A stretch of 27,695 bases of DNA from Promethearchaeota archaeon (GCA_016839905.1 JAEOTJ010000243.1:1-27695); one strand, 5' to 3'; shown: positions 17,217 to 26,142, numbered from the stretch's first letter. Notes: a model not told the origin generated them from the letters alone. Numbers and translations: made by a program.

Positions 17217-17558
17217 ATGAAAGTAATAATTCTAGCTTTGGAGGGTGGTAAACAGTTAAGAGATTATTTAAATGTGTCAGAAGTAGCAAAAAATATCGTA
17301 AAAATATCACTTCAAAAAGAACTTCTTGGTATAATTAATAATTATAGTGGAAATCCTATTTCAATAAGAAAACTTGTTGAAAATCGGATTGAAAAAAGAA
17401 AAAAGAAAATAAAATTAAATTTAGGACATTATAACTACCCAGATTATGTACCTATGGCTTTTTGGGAGGATAATTCAAAATTGAAATTGATAAAAAAAAG
17501 ATTAATATATAGAATTTCTAATTATCTTAAAAAGTGGTTAGTCTTAAGATATTTATAG
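17217..17558 (+). pseudogene. C-terminal fragment of an NAD-dependent sugar epimerase/dehydratase
   Basis: The 113 codons correspond only to the C-terminal part of extended SDR sugar epimerases from O-antigen-type clusters: GGKQLRDYLNVSEVAKNIV, then GIINNYSGNPISIRKLVE, then LGHYNYPDYVPMAFW. The Rossmann domain, catalytic YxxxK and NAD-binding glycines are all absent, so it cannot be an active epimerase. About 70 bases upstream, in the same frame, GAT-GAA-GTT-TTT-AAT-ATG (17145-17162) would read DEVFNM, which resembles the segment that normally precedes GGEQLRDYL, followed by a TGA. This suggests a decaying, truncated gene. A short recycled protein cannot be excluded. Confidence 0.65.
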
Positions 17559-17788
17559 GAACAATAAGGATAATTTAAAACCTTAAATTTATAGTATTAT
17601 CTTTATTTTTAATTTTTCTTATTCCAAGGATTTAGTCTTTATATCTCTATTTCAAATATAAATAACTAAACCAATGTTTAAAAAAAAATGAAAAATCTAA
17701 AAAATAAAAAAATCCAATGTTCTTTTATATTTAAGGAGAATTTTTTTATATTTAGATATGTTTATTTTAATAAAAATGAAGTGAATAT

Positions 17789-18739
17789 ATGGTAGAACAT
17801 AAGAAAATCCTCTTTTTTGGACTGGGTTCTATTGGAAAAAGACATTTAAAAATATTGAGGAAATTAAATAATTTTGATATTTATGCTTATAGAACTCAAA
17901 AAAATCTAATACCTCATATAAATAACATTTATGATATAGATAAAGTATTTAATTTAAAACCAGATGTTGCTTTTATTACAAATCCAACTCATAAACATAT
18001 AGAAACAGCTCTCCAATGTCTTAAATCGGGTATTAGAAGTATATTTATTGAGAAGCCCCTTTCAAATTCTTTAGACAAATTGGATGATTTGATCAAAGAA
18101 ATGAATAAAATGAAAGCAATTATTTATGTTGGTTATAATATGAGATATAATCCAATTCTTATAAGATTAAAGCAAATATTAGAAGAAATTAATGAGAAAA
18201 TAATTTATTCAAGAACAACTTGTAGTTCTTTTTTACCCGAATGGCGACCAAGCAACGATTATAGAAATATTTATAGTGCTAAAAAGGTAGAAGGTGGTGG
18301 TGTAATTCTTGATTTGTCTCATGAATTTGATTATAATATGTGGCTATTTGGAAAAATTAATTCAATTGAGGGATCATATGGAAAAATAAGTAATCTTGAA
18401 ATCGAAACTGAGGATTATTGCGATGTATCTTTAAAATTTAAGAATGGTTTAACTGCTCATATACATCTAGATTATTTTAGTCATTTTAAAGAAAGAAAAA
18501 TAAATATTATTACCAATACTAAAGAAATTATTGCTGATCTAATCAATAATAATATTCTAATTAAAGATGCTACAGGATTGAAAGAAGAGAAATTTAATTT
18601 TGAAATAGATTATATTTACGAACAACAACTTAAAGCTTTTATGGATGGGATTGAGAATAAATCTATCAATATTAGCAATCTTATCGAAGCAAAAAATTTA
18701 CTTGAATTATTATTAAAATTTAAAGAAGAATTTTTTTAA
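17789..18739 (+). CDS. Gfo/Idh/MocA family sugar oxidoreductase
   Basis: The 316-residue protein begins with a Rossmann NAD(P) loop GLGSIGKRH (11-19), followed by ITNPTHKH, the family signature EKPLS, VGYNMRYNP and GGGVILDLSHEFDYNMWLFG. These place it in the Gfo/Idh/MocA family, which oxidises or reduces hydroxyl/keto groups of nucleotide sugars, inositols or sugar acids. In glycan clusters such proteins often make 3-keto or uronic intermediates. Here the substrate is not evident. The ATG at 17789 is preceded by AAGTGA. TTTATATTTA about 40 bases upstream is a possible TATA box. The preceding 230 bases hold no recognisable gene. Confidence 0.85.
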   Translation: MVEHKKILFFGLGSIGKRHLKILRKLNNFDIYAYRTQKNLIPHINNIYDIDKVFNLKPDVAFITNPTHKHIETALQCLKSGIRSIFIEKPLSNSLDKLDDLIKEMNKMKAIIYVGYNMRYNPILIRLKQILEEINEKIIYSRTTCSSFLPEWRPSNDYRNIYSAKKVEGGGVILDLSHEFDYNMWLFGKINSIEGSYGKISNLEIETEDYCDVSLKFKNGLTAHIHLDYFSHFKERKINIITNTKEIIADLINNNILIKDATGLKEEKFNFEIDYIYEQQLKAFMDGIENKSINISNLIEAKNLLELLLKFKEEFF

Positions 18740-18760
18740 TTATTATTTTTATTTTTCAAT

Positions 18761-20848
18761 TCAGGCTCGTTTTATATATCTTTTCAAGGAGACGCTTGGT
18801 GACTGTAAGGTTATTCTTTCATAGAAATTATAACTAATAAGATGCAACTGCTCTTTAATTGTTTTTACTAAATTTTCATATTCTTTAATATAATAGATTT
18901 GTTGTATAGGTTTCGGAAGTTTATAATCATTTAAATTTCCTGAGGCTCCCTCAATCTTCCATCTATCATAGTCAAAGTGATCATCAAATGAAATTTCTTT
19001 TATAATATCTGATAGTTTTAATCTTCCATCTTTTTTATCCTGTATTAACCAATGTCTTCTATCATATTCTATCACTTGTTTTAGAGTTGTTATTTCTTCT
19101 GAAGTAAGTTTTTGTTTTGCATAATGAATAATAAGTTCAGCAATGTTGTCTAAAAGCTCAATATTATGAAAAAGACAATAACCTACAAATCCAATATTCA
19201 ATTTAAAATAGTTACCACCACTTGAGATCAGATCATTCCATTTCAAATCATCTTTTATTAAAATATCAATTAAAGCCTCCTCAGAAGGTGATAATTCATT
19301 CTCAGAATATTTTCGATAATCTTTAAATAAAAGATGAAGTTTTAGATATTTGTCTTGATTTTGTTGAATATATTGCATAATATCTATAATGTCTATGCTT
19401 TTTGATAATAAAAACGCTAATGTATCTGAAAATGTCCCATATCCCGTTAAAAGAGTTTCCATAAATCCTAATTCCCGTACGAATAAGTAATCTTCAAAAT
19501 CAAAGGAATTACTTTCAATTGCGATTTCTTCAACTTCAACAACCCGTATTGGATCTTCACCAGGAAGTAATTGATATTCACCAAATCTATTATTAATTGG
19601 TCTGAATTTTGACTTATAATTATATATCTCACGTTCAAATTCAGATAATTGTGTTCCTGAAAGTAATCTTAATTGATATGTAGCAACTGATTCTATTCCC
19701 AGAGATCTAAGCTCTGACATTGTTTTAATAAATGAAGATTTAGTTTCTCCAGGAAGTCCAAATATTAATTCCACTTGTACTGGCATACTTGTTTTTTTTG
19801 AGAGATTAATCAATTCTCTCATTTCATCAATGTGAACGTTCTTTCTTTTGCAATTTTGAAGAACATCAGTTGTAAGGGTTTGAACTCCAAATTTTAAAAC
19901 TCCCGTTATTTCTGCAAGAATTCTCATTATCTCTACGGTAGACCTCCTTCGATCTTTTGATGTAGCAAATCCAGCTATAAATGGAAATTTATGTTTTGTG
20001 TACATATCTTGAATGAATGATATAATTCTCAAATCTCGTTCACCCATTAAGCCAAAGTTTGTATCAATAAGGTCAATGTCATTAGTTATTGAGTTTTTTA
20101 ATAAATATCGTAATTCTTCATATACTACGTTTTCGTCTTTAATAATTAATCTTGAAACGAATTTATCTCCTCCACCGCAATAGGTACATTGATGGGGGCA
20201 ACCACGTACAGTTTCAAATGTAGGTAAAAAACCATCCTTAATGAACTTATAAAGATATCCTTGTAGATATGGAGAAGGCATCTTATTAAGGCCTGATATA
20301 TCCTTTACAATTTCTCCACGCAGAATTGGTCCTTTACCTTCTTTTCGTATCGCACTACCTTGAATGCTATCTGAAAAAATTAGATCTCGATCTAATCCAT
20401 TTATTAGTATTTTATGTACTATGGATGCAAATGTCTTTTCACCTTGATCAAGAACAACAATATCGATGCTAGGATTCTCCTTTAAAAGGATTATATAACG
20501 GTCTGTAATTCTCGCTACATTTGGTCCACCTATAACAGTAATCGTTGATGGACTTATTTTTCTACAGCATTCTAAAACCTTTAAAGTGATATTTTTATTC
20601 CACATATAAAATGAACAGCCTAGAATATCTGGTGGAGTTTTATTTACTTCTTCCATTAATTTTTCTGGATGTTTAAAAAGCTTAATATCAATATCTTCAC
20701 CAAATTGGCTCATACAATAGCTTTTTATTGAACCAATTCCAAGCGGAACAGAGATTCTATTACCTAGAAAGAAATGATCCAAATCAGCAAGGTAAATATT
20801 TAATTTTTCTTTACTTTTGATGTATTTATTTTTATTTTTAGAACTCAT
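18761..20848 (-). CDS. B12-binding-domain type radical SAM protein (large)
   Basis: The 695-residue protein has an N-terminal Rossmann-like B12-binding-type region (about 15-190). PDILGCSFYMWN and VIGGPNV are seen there, but not the base-off DxHxxG motif. Next comes a radical SAM domain with C217-x3-C221-x2-C224 in RGCPHQCTYCGGG, then FGVQTLTTDVL and ELIFGLPGETKSSF. The last 250 residues are helical and not recognised. Proteins of this layout modify lipids, cofactors or natural products, and they are common in archaea and anaerobes. Its link to the glycan cluster rests only on position: it converges with the oxidoreductase (21-base gap) and has its own promoter region upstream. Confidence 0.82.
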   Translation of the reverse strand: MSSKNKNKYIKSKEKLNIYLADLDHFFLGNRISVPLGIGSIKSYCMSQFGEDIDIKLFKHPEKLMEEVNKTPPDILGCSFYMWNKNITLKVLECCRKISPSTITVIGGPNVARITDRYIILLKENPSIDIVVLDQGEKTFASIVHKILINGLDRDLIFSDSIQGSAIRKEGKGPILRGEIVKDISGLNKMPSPYLQGYLYKFIKDGFLPTFETVRGCPHQCTYCGGGDKFVSRLIIKDENVVYEELRYLLKNSITNDIDLIDTNFGLMGERDLRIISFIQDMYTKHKFPFIAGFATSKDRRRSTVEIMRILAEITGVLKFGVQTLTTDVLQNCKRKNVHIDEMRELINLSKKTSMPVQVELIFGLPGETKSSFIKTMSELRSLGIESVATYQLRLLSGTQLSEFEREIYNYKSKFRPINNRFGEYQLLPGEDPIRVVEVEEIAIESNSFDFEDYLFVRELGFMETLLTGYGTFSDTLAFLLSKSIDIIDIMQYIQQNQDKYLKLHLLFKDYRKYSENELSPSEEALIDILIKDDLKWNDLISSGGNYFKLNIGFVGYCLFHNIELLDNIAELIIHYAKQKLTSEEITTLKQVIEYDRRHWLIQDKKDGRLKLSDIIKEISFDDHFDYDRWKIEGASGNLNDYKLPKPIQQIYYIKEYENLVKTIKEQLHLISYNFYERITLQSPSVSLKRYIKRA

Positions 20849-21175
20849 TATTGTATTTATTAATTTAAAAAATTATATAGTTTTTCTAAAAAAATTAATA
20901 AGTTCTTCTATAATAAAACAAATTATATTCTCATTTTATAAAAATAGAATTATACTATTTTCTTTTTCTCAATTCCTAAAAATATCTACAGAAAATAATC
21001 GGAATTATTAAATTAAGCGATTATTAGCAATTTAATTATAAAATAAAATGTTATATTAATGTAAAAAACTTTTCTATACATTAAATATAATTTCATAAAA
21101 TAAGTCTTTAAACTTGTATCATAACTGAGCAATAATTAATTCTTTCATTCATTATAATAATCGAAAGATTAAAAA
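20849..21175. other. 327-base AT-rich intergenic region
   Basis: It lies between the radical SAM gene (minus, starting here) and the end of the 2-epimerase gene (minus). No gene or RNA is seen. Apart from the TATA-like element near 20871, nothing stands out. Confidence 0.55.
20871..20882 (-). promoter_or_regulatory. Candidate archaeal TATA box for the B12-type radical SAM gene
   Basis: On the minus strand this reads AACTATATAATT, centred about 28 bases before the ATG at 20848. With the usual archaeal TATA-to-start distance of about 26 bases, transcription would begin almost at the ATG, giving a leaderless mRNA. Confidence 0.35.
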
Positions 21176-22273
21176 TTAGTTAAAAATTTTTTTTTTTATT
21201 ATTTTAACAATTCTTTCGGCTGTTTTTCCATCCCAAAATTCAATATCTTGTCCAGTTTTATAATTATTTGATAAAATTTTATCAATATATATTTTAGCTT
21301 TAGTAAAATCTGTGCCGATTATTGTATTTGTCCCTTTATCAACCGTGACAGGTCTTTCTGTATTTTCTCTTAGTGTTAAAAGAGGTATTTTTAGGAAAGA
21401 TCCCTCCTCTTGAATTCCTCCGGAATCAGTTAATATCAATTTTGAATTCATCATTAGACTTAAAAATTCAAAATAACCTATTGGTTCAGATAAAATTATG
21501 TTTTTTTTTTCAAGTTTATTTTTTAAATTGTACTTTTCAATATTTTTTTTTGTTCTAGGATGAATAGGTATAAATATTTTTATTTTTTCTTGAAGGTAAT
21601 TTAGTATTTTTAAAACTCTCTTTAAAATTTCTTTATTATCTACATTAGAAGGACGATGAAAAGTTATTAAGGCATAATTATGTTTTTCTAAGTTATATTT
21701 TTTTAACACTTCCAAATCATTAACTTTTTCAATGTTTGAAATTAAAGTATCAATCATAATATTCCCAACATAAAAAATCTTTTCCTCCATAATTCCTTCT
21801 TTTAACAGATTAATTTTGCCACTAGGTTCTGAAGTAAACAAATAATCTGATATCTGATCTGTTAAGAGCCTATTTATTTCTTCAGGCATTTTTCGGTCAA
21901 AACTTCTTAATCCCGATTCTATATGTGCCGTTTTAATATTTGAATTAGCAGCTACAAGGACACATGCCAATGTTGAATTAACATCACCTACTACAATTAG
22001 TAATTTAGGTTTTTCTTTCTGAATCTCCTTTTCAAACTCTAACATAATTTTAGCTGTCTGAACTACATTAGTTGAATAACCAATATTTAAGTGAACATCT
22101 GGTTCAGGGATTCCTAATTCATTAAAAAATATTTTTGACATATTATAATCATAATGCTGACCTGTGTGAATTAATCTAAAATTAATTTTATGTTTTTTAA
22201 GCTCCACTATTAAAGGAGCAATTTTCATAAAATTTGGTCTAGCACCAGCAATAATGTAAATCAATTCAGACAT
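21176..22273 (-). CDS. wecB: UDP-N-acetylglucosamine 2-epimerase (non-hydrolysing)
   Basis: The 365-residue protein starts IYIIAGARPNFMKIAPLI and contains HTGQHYDYNMSKIFFNEL, VVGDVNSTLACVLVA, HIESGLRSFDRKMPEEINR, ITFHRPSNVD and LTDSGGIQEEGSF. These are the full set of WecB/MnaA motifs, and the length is normal. It interconverts UDP-GlcNAc and UDP-ManNAc. UDP-ManNAc can enter the glycan directly or be oxidised to ManNAcA, but no such dehydrogenase is seen. It is distinct from the hydrolysing NeuC-type enzyme at 8073-9236. It is divergent from rmlA with 180 bases between. Confidence 0.93.
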   Translation of the reverse strand: MSELIYIIAGARPNFMKIAPLIVELKKHKINFRLIHTGQHYDYNMSKIFFNELGIPEPDVHLNIGYSTNVVQTAKIMLEFEKEIQKEKPKLLIVVGDVNSTLACVLVAANSNIKTAHIESGLRSFDRKMPEEINRLLTDQISDYLFTSEPSGKINLLKEGIMEEKIFYVGNIMIDTLISNIEKVNDLEVLKKYNLEKHNYALITFHRPSNVDNKEILKRVLKILNYLQEKIKIFIPIHPRTKKNIEKYNLKNKLEKKNIILSEPIGYFEFLSLMMNSKLILTDSGGIQEEGSFLKIPLLTLRENTERPVTVDKGTNTIIGTDFTKAKIYIDKILSNNYKTGQDIEFWDGKTAERIVKIIKKKIFN

Positions 22274-22414
22274 AATATAGTTCTACTTTATTCTTTAGAA
22301 AATATATTAATATGTGATAATTATTAAATTGATTGTTTTTACTTAGATTTTTTCAGATCTTAAAGTTAATAATGATCTATGGATTATAATAGAATAAAAT
22401 GTTCTTATAATACA

Positions 22415-22430
22415 AATTATTTAAATAATT
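22415..22430. promoter_or_regulatory. 16-bp palindrome containing a TATA-like TTTAAATA upstream of rmlA
   Basis: AATTATTTAAATAATT is perfectly self-complementary. It is centred about 31 bases before the proposed rmlA start and includes TTTAAATA, a good match to an archaeal TATA box. In this position it could serve as promoter and operator of the divergent wecB/rmlA pair. Confidence 0.35.
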
Positions 22431-22453
22431 GAATTAAATAAAGGTGTTCTAAC

Positions 22454-23203
22454 ATAAAAGGCGTAATATTAGCTGGAGGAACAGGCACTAGATTATCTCC
22501 ATTGACTCAAGTTATAAATAAACACCTTTTGCCAATTTATAATGAACCTATGATTTATAAAGCGATCAAAACACTTACAAGATCGGGAATAATAGATATA
22601 ACAATAGTTCTTGGGGGTAAAAGTGTTGTTTTATTACAAGAACTACTTGGAGATGGTAGTGGATTTAATGCTCGCTTTAAGTATGTATTCCAGCCAGAAG
22701 CAGGAGGAATAGCTGAAGCCTTATATTTAACAAAGAATTTAATCCAAGGAAATAGAATTGCAGTAATTTTAGGAGACAATATTTTTGAAGATATTTTTAA
22801 AAGGGAAATTGATGAATTTAAAAATTCAGATAATTATGAATGCTTTCTATTTTTAAAACAGGTAGATAATCCGGAGATATATGGTGTAGCGGAATGTAAT
22901 AATAATGATGATATAAAATTTATTGAAGAAAAACCGAAAGAACCAAAAAGTAATCTAGCTGTAACTGGTTTTTACCTATATAATGAAAAAATTTTTGATA
23001 TAATTGAAGAAATAATAAAAGAAATTGGATATTCTGCTCGAGGTGAATTAGAGATTACTGATGTTAACAACCTATATGTAAAGAGAGGAAAAACAAAAGC
23101 TATTTTTATTAATGGATTTTGGGCGGACGTGGGAGATTTTGATGCTTTATTACGAGCTGGAAATTTTTTTCAATCGAAAAACGAAAATAATGATATTTTT
23201 TAA
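22454..23203 (+). CDS. rmlA: Glucose-1-phosphate thymidylyltransferase-like nucleotidyltransferase, ATA start proposed
   Basis: The frame opens with IKGVILAGGTGTRLSPLT, the essential nucleotide-binding loop, then INKHLLPIYNEPMIY, FQPEAGGIAEAL and ILGDNIFED. These motifs are those of RmlA, which makes dTDP-glucose. From 22454 it is 249 residues, the short archaeal form. The family normally begins M-K-G-I-I-L-A-G-G, and the codon at the M position is ATA (22454-22456). The in-frame stop is at 22439-22441 and no ATG, GTG or TTG lies between. The first conventional start, TTG at 22502, would remove the loop. AAGGTG (22441-22446) sits 7 bases before the ATA. So either AUA initiates or an ATG has been changed or misread. 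rmlB follows after 15 bases. Confidence 0.85.
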   Translation: MKGVILAGGTGTRLSPLTQVINKHLLPIYNEPMIYKAIKTLTRSGIIDITIVLGGKSVVLLQELLGDGSGFNARFKYVFQPEAGGIAEALYLTKNLIQGNRIAVILGDNIFEDIFKREIDEFKNSDNYECFLFLKQVDNPEIYGVAECNNNDDIKFIEEKPKEPKSNLAVTGFYLYNEKIFDIIEEIIKEIGYSARGELEITDVNNLYVKRGKTKAIFINGFWADVGDFDALLRAGNFFQSKNENNDIF

Positions 23204-23218
23204 ATTTTTAAGATAAGT

Positions 23219-24244
23219 ATGAATACTATTTTAATTACAGGTGGTATGGGTTTCATTGGAAGTAATTTCATTAGATATATTCTCAAATTAAATCAAGAGT
23301 TTAAAATCATTAATGTAGATAAAATAACTTATGCCGGAAATCCAGAAAATTTACGAGAAATTGAAAATAATTTTCCCGATCAATATAAATTTTATAAAAA
23401 TGACATTTGCGACTTTCAAGCAATGTATAAAATAATCTATAAGGAACAAGTTGATTACATCATCAATTTTGCCGCAGAATCACATGTAGATCGTTCGATT
23501 GATAATTCTAAAGTTTTCCTTCAAACTAATATAATCGGAACTAATACTCTATTAAATGTTGCTAAAAAGAATAAAATAAGAAAGTTTCTTCAAATCTCAT
23601 CAGATGAGGTCTATAAATCATTAAACTTTGAGGAACCTCCCGTTGATGAATTAACTCCTTTATCACCTAATAATCCTTACTCTGCAAGTAAGGCATCAGC
23701 CGATCTATTAGTAAATGCTTATTATAAAACATATGGTCTTCCTGTTGTAATTTTACGTAGTTCTAATAATTATGGACCATATCAATATCCTGAAAAATTA
23801 ATCCCTCTTATGATATATAATGCTTTAAATAATAAAGAACTTCCAATTTATGGTAAAGGCATTAATATTAGAGATTGGATCCATGTTCTCGATAATTGCT
23901 CTGCTATTTTAAAAGTCTTATTAGAAGGAACTGAAGGAGAGACCTATAATGTTGGGGGGAGTAATGAAATTTCTAATATTGAATTAGTTAAGAAAATATT
24001 AAAAATATTGAATAAACCTGATTCTCTCATAAAATTTGTTAAAGATAGACCTGGACATGATTTAAGATATGCTTTAGACCATTCTAAAATTACAAAAAAA
24101 ATAAAATGGAATCCAAAAATAAAATTTAAGGATGGTTTAGAAAGGACTGTACAATGGTATTTAGATAATATGGAATGGTTGGAAAATATTATCACTAAAG
24201 AAGAATATTTAAAATATTATGAGAAACAATATATTAATAGATAA
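23219..24244 (+). CDS. rmlB: dTDP-glucose 4,6-dehydratase
   Basis: The 341-residue protein is an extended SDR with ILITGGMGFIGSNFIRYI, NVDKITYAGNPENL, NFAAESHVDRSI, SSDEVY, active-site YSASK in NPYSASKASADLLV, SSNNYGPYQYPEKLIP and IRDWIHVLDN. These are diagnostic RmlB motifs; DE in SSDEVY is the catalytic Asp/Glu pair. It makes dTDP-4-keto-6-deoxyglucose from the rmlA product. The two genes are 15 bases apart and form an operon. rmlC and rmlD are not in the window, so the end product is not necessarily rhamnose. Confidence 0.94.
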   Translation: MNTILITGGMGFIGSNFIRYILKLNQEFKIINVDKITYAGNPENLREIENNFPDQYKFYKNDICDFQAMYKIIYKEQVDYIINFAAESHVDRSIDNSKVFLQTNIIGTNTLLNVAKKNKIRKFLQISSDEVYKSLNFEEPPVDELTPLSPNNPYSASKASADLLVNAYYKTYGLPVVILRSSNNYGPYQYPEKLIPLMIYNALNNKELPIYGKGINIRDWIHVLDNCSAILKVLLEGTEGETYNVGGSNEISNIELVKKILKILNKPDSLIKFVKDRPGHDLRYALDHSKITKKIKWNPKIKFKDGLERTVQWYLDNMEWLENIITKEEYLKYYEKQYINR

Positions 24245-24343
24245 ATTCATAAAAGAATTATAAAATTAAAAAATTTATTTAAGAAGAGAATCTCTCTTTT
24301 TAATATTGAGTAAAATATAATAAATAATGAAAGTGGAAACTTA

Positions 24344-26020
24344 ATGGATAAAGATAGAATTTTAAAGGAAGCTCAAAGAATTGCTAGGAAATTTTCATTT
24401 TGGATGGTTTCAGGAAATGTTTCTCACTTATATGGACATGTATATGAAACCAAGGACATTAAATATGAAATGGAAATTAAATTCGATGAGAACTTCCCCC
24501 AGTCACCTCCAAAGTTAATTTATCATGATGCTATTAAAGAATTATTAGGAGATTTTCAGTTAAAAAAATTAAAAAATTGGAATCCAGATTCATTTGTAGT
24601 TGATATCATTAATGAAATTAAAATAAAAATTCTAGATAAAATAGGAGAACCTAAAATCATTGAGGAAGAACCAGTTCCAACAAAGGTAGAAAAAACCTCT
24701 CAAGCTGATTCTGAAGAATATATCACACCAGATTTAAATGCTTATCCTATGGATCCACAAGATAATGATTATGTTACTCCTTCTTCTACCGATGATTATT
24801 CTTATGAAGCTCAATCGGATTCCAGTATCGGTTCATCCTCAATTTCAGATCCCTCAACACCAGAATCAAGCGAAAAAGCTCAAGAGGGAAAGGCTTTAGA
24901 GATAGATGAAACAAGCATCGCAGCATCCGAAGAATTAGGTTTAATCCAACAAGAATATGCATATGATCAAAAAGGTTCCCAGAGTGCAGAGATTAATATT
25001 TATTTAACGATTACTGTAGCAAAAACCTTTATTATTGAAATAAATTTTATAAAATATCCAGAAAAACCAGAAATAATCTTTCCTAATGAAGTTAAAGACC
25101 TTTTAGGGGTTCCTGAAGAATCTTTAGATACATTAAAAAAATGGAATCCTAAAAAACCTCCTCATATTATTGATATTATTCATGAATTAGAAAGAAAGTT
25201 ATTTTTCATACAAGATATTGAATTGGAATTAAAAAAGATTCTTGGGGAATATCAATGCGATAAAGTTAGTAATAGCATGACTCAATTAAAAGTCCATTTA
25301 TTAACATATGGATTCAAAGAATATTTATTAGATATTGATTTGGGACCATATCCAAAACATCCCAAATTTAATTTAACACCTGAATTAACACAAATTATAC
25401 AAGTACCTATTGAATCATTAAAAAGTCATAAAAGTTGGAAAGAAAAGGAATCGGAACCAGTAGAAATTCTTAGAGAATTATCTTGGTTAGTAGATAAAAA
25501 TTCAAGAATGAATTTTGAAATTGATTTATTAAAAGAACATTATAAGAACATTAATTATGATTCTACAACTGAAACAATAAAAATTGATATGAAGGGTAAA
25601 ATGAAAACACAGGATCTTACTTTTCAATTTGAAATTGATCTGCCTCGTGATTATCCAATGACAATGCCGGAGATTAAAGTTTTAAATGAATTTGAATTAG
25701 AAACCCAAGAAAAGATCAAAAATGATTTGCAAACATCCTTTAATGATTTTTTTAAAGAATGGACGCCTTTTAAATATCTAGTTGATTTATTTAATAAAGT
25801 TTCTGAAAAAATATTTGAAGTTTCGGTAGTAAGTTGTGTAATCTGTCATAAAATTGAGTGTCCTACTTGCTCATTGAAGATTGCGGGCAGTGAATCTTGC
25901 CATGTTTCATGCCCACACTGCGAGCGTAGCTACCATACCCATTGTTGGATGCAGACGATACAATCATTTGGTAAGTGTGGATTTTGTTTACGCACACCTC
26001 CGGCGGATGCTAACTTCTGA
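24344..26020 (+). CDS. Four UBC/RWD-like repeats plus C-terminal RING-like zinc domain
   Basis: The 558-residue protein has four related units: about 1-100, 197-290, 291-386 and 387-494. Each shows an aromatic-P-x-x-(x)-P turn (FPQSPP 51-56, YPEKPE 238-243, YPKHPK 336-341, YPMTMPE 437-443). About 25-35 residues later comes a Trp in a helix-leading motif (W79, W267, W365, W473, three followed by xP), then an amphipathic helix. This is the pattern of RWD/UBC-fold domains, without a catalytic Cys. Residues 101-196 are an acidic, Ser/Pro/Tyr-rich linker. Residues 498-548 hold C498, C501, C506, C509, C519, C523, C526, H531, H533, C534, C545 and C548, as in a RING-like treble clef. RWD plus RING is a eukaryotic E3 ligase layout (RNF14/RNF25 type). 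The role here, in an Asgard-type ubiquitin system, is inference. Confidence 0.72.
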   Translation: MDKDRILKEAQRIARKFSFWMVSGNVSHLYGHVYETKDIKYEMEIKFDENFPQSPPKLIYHDAIKELLGDFQLKKLKNWNPDSFVVDIINEIKIKILDKIGEPKIIEEEPVPTKVEKTSQADSEEYITPDLNAYPMDPQDNDYVTPSSTDDYSYEAQSDSSIGSSSISDPSTPESSEKAQEGKALEIDETSIAASEELGLIQQEYAYDQKGSQSAEINIYLTITVAKTFIIEINFIKYPEKPEIIFPNEVKDLLGVPEESLDTLKKWNPKKPPHIIDIIHELERKLFFIQDIELELKKILGEYQCDKVSNSMTQLKVHLLTYGFKEYLLDIDLGPYPKHPKFNLTPELTQIIQVPIESLKSHKSWKEKESEPVEILRELSWLVDKNSRMNFEIDLLKEHYKNINYDSTTETIKIDMKGKMKTQDLTFQFEIDLPRDYPMTMPEIKVLNEFELETQEKIKNDLQTSFNDFFKEWTPFKYLVDLFNKVSEKIFEVSVVSCVICHKIECPTCSLKIAGSESCHVSCPHCERSYHTHCWMQTIQSFGKCGFCLRTPPADANF

Positions 26021-26119
26021 CACAAGTCTCCCTAACCAGACCGCAAAACTGGCTTGAAAAAGATCAGAAAAATATAGTTTTAAGGGAAAGGTGCTATTAT
26101 CAGAAAATAACTTAAATTT

Positions 26120-26142
26120 TCAATAATTGAAGCGATTATTGA
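26120..26142 (+). terminator. Hairpin with following T-rich stretch, possible terminator of the RWD-RING gene
   Basis: TCAATAAT (26120-26127) and ATTATTGA (26135-26142) are exact reverse complements around a 7-base loop, and GTTTTATAGG follows. It lies 100 bases after the stop codon. Archaeal termination needs mainly the T run, so the hairpin may be incidental. Confidence 0.3.

Noticed and set aside
20817..21011. 64-codon plus-strand frame
   Set aside because: It overlaps the start of the radical SAM gene on the other strand and consists of low-complexity hydrophobic residues expected from AT-rich DNA.
22502..23203. TTG at 22502 as the true rmlA start
   Set aside because: It would remove the GGTGTR nucleotide-binding loop, which is encoded intact just upstream in the same frame.
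26021..26110. tRNA or small RNA in the GC-rich stretch after the RWD-RING gene
   Set aside because: No cloverleaf or TTCRANNC arm could be formed; only a 4-bp CCAG/CTGG stem is visible.
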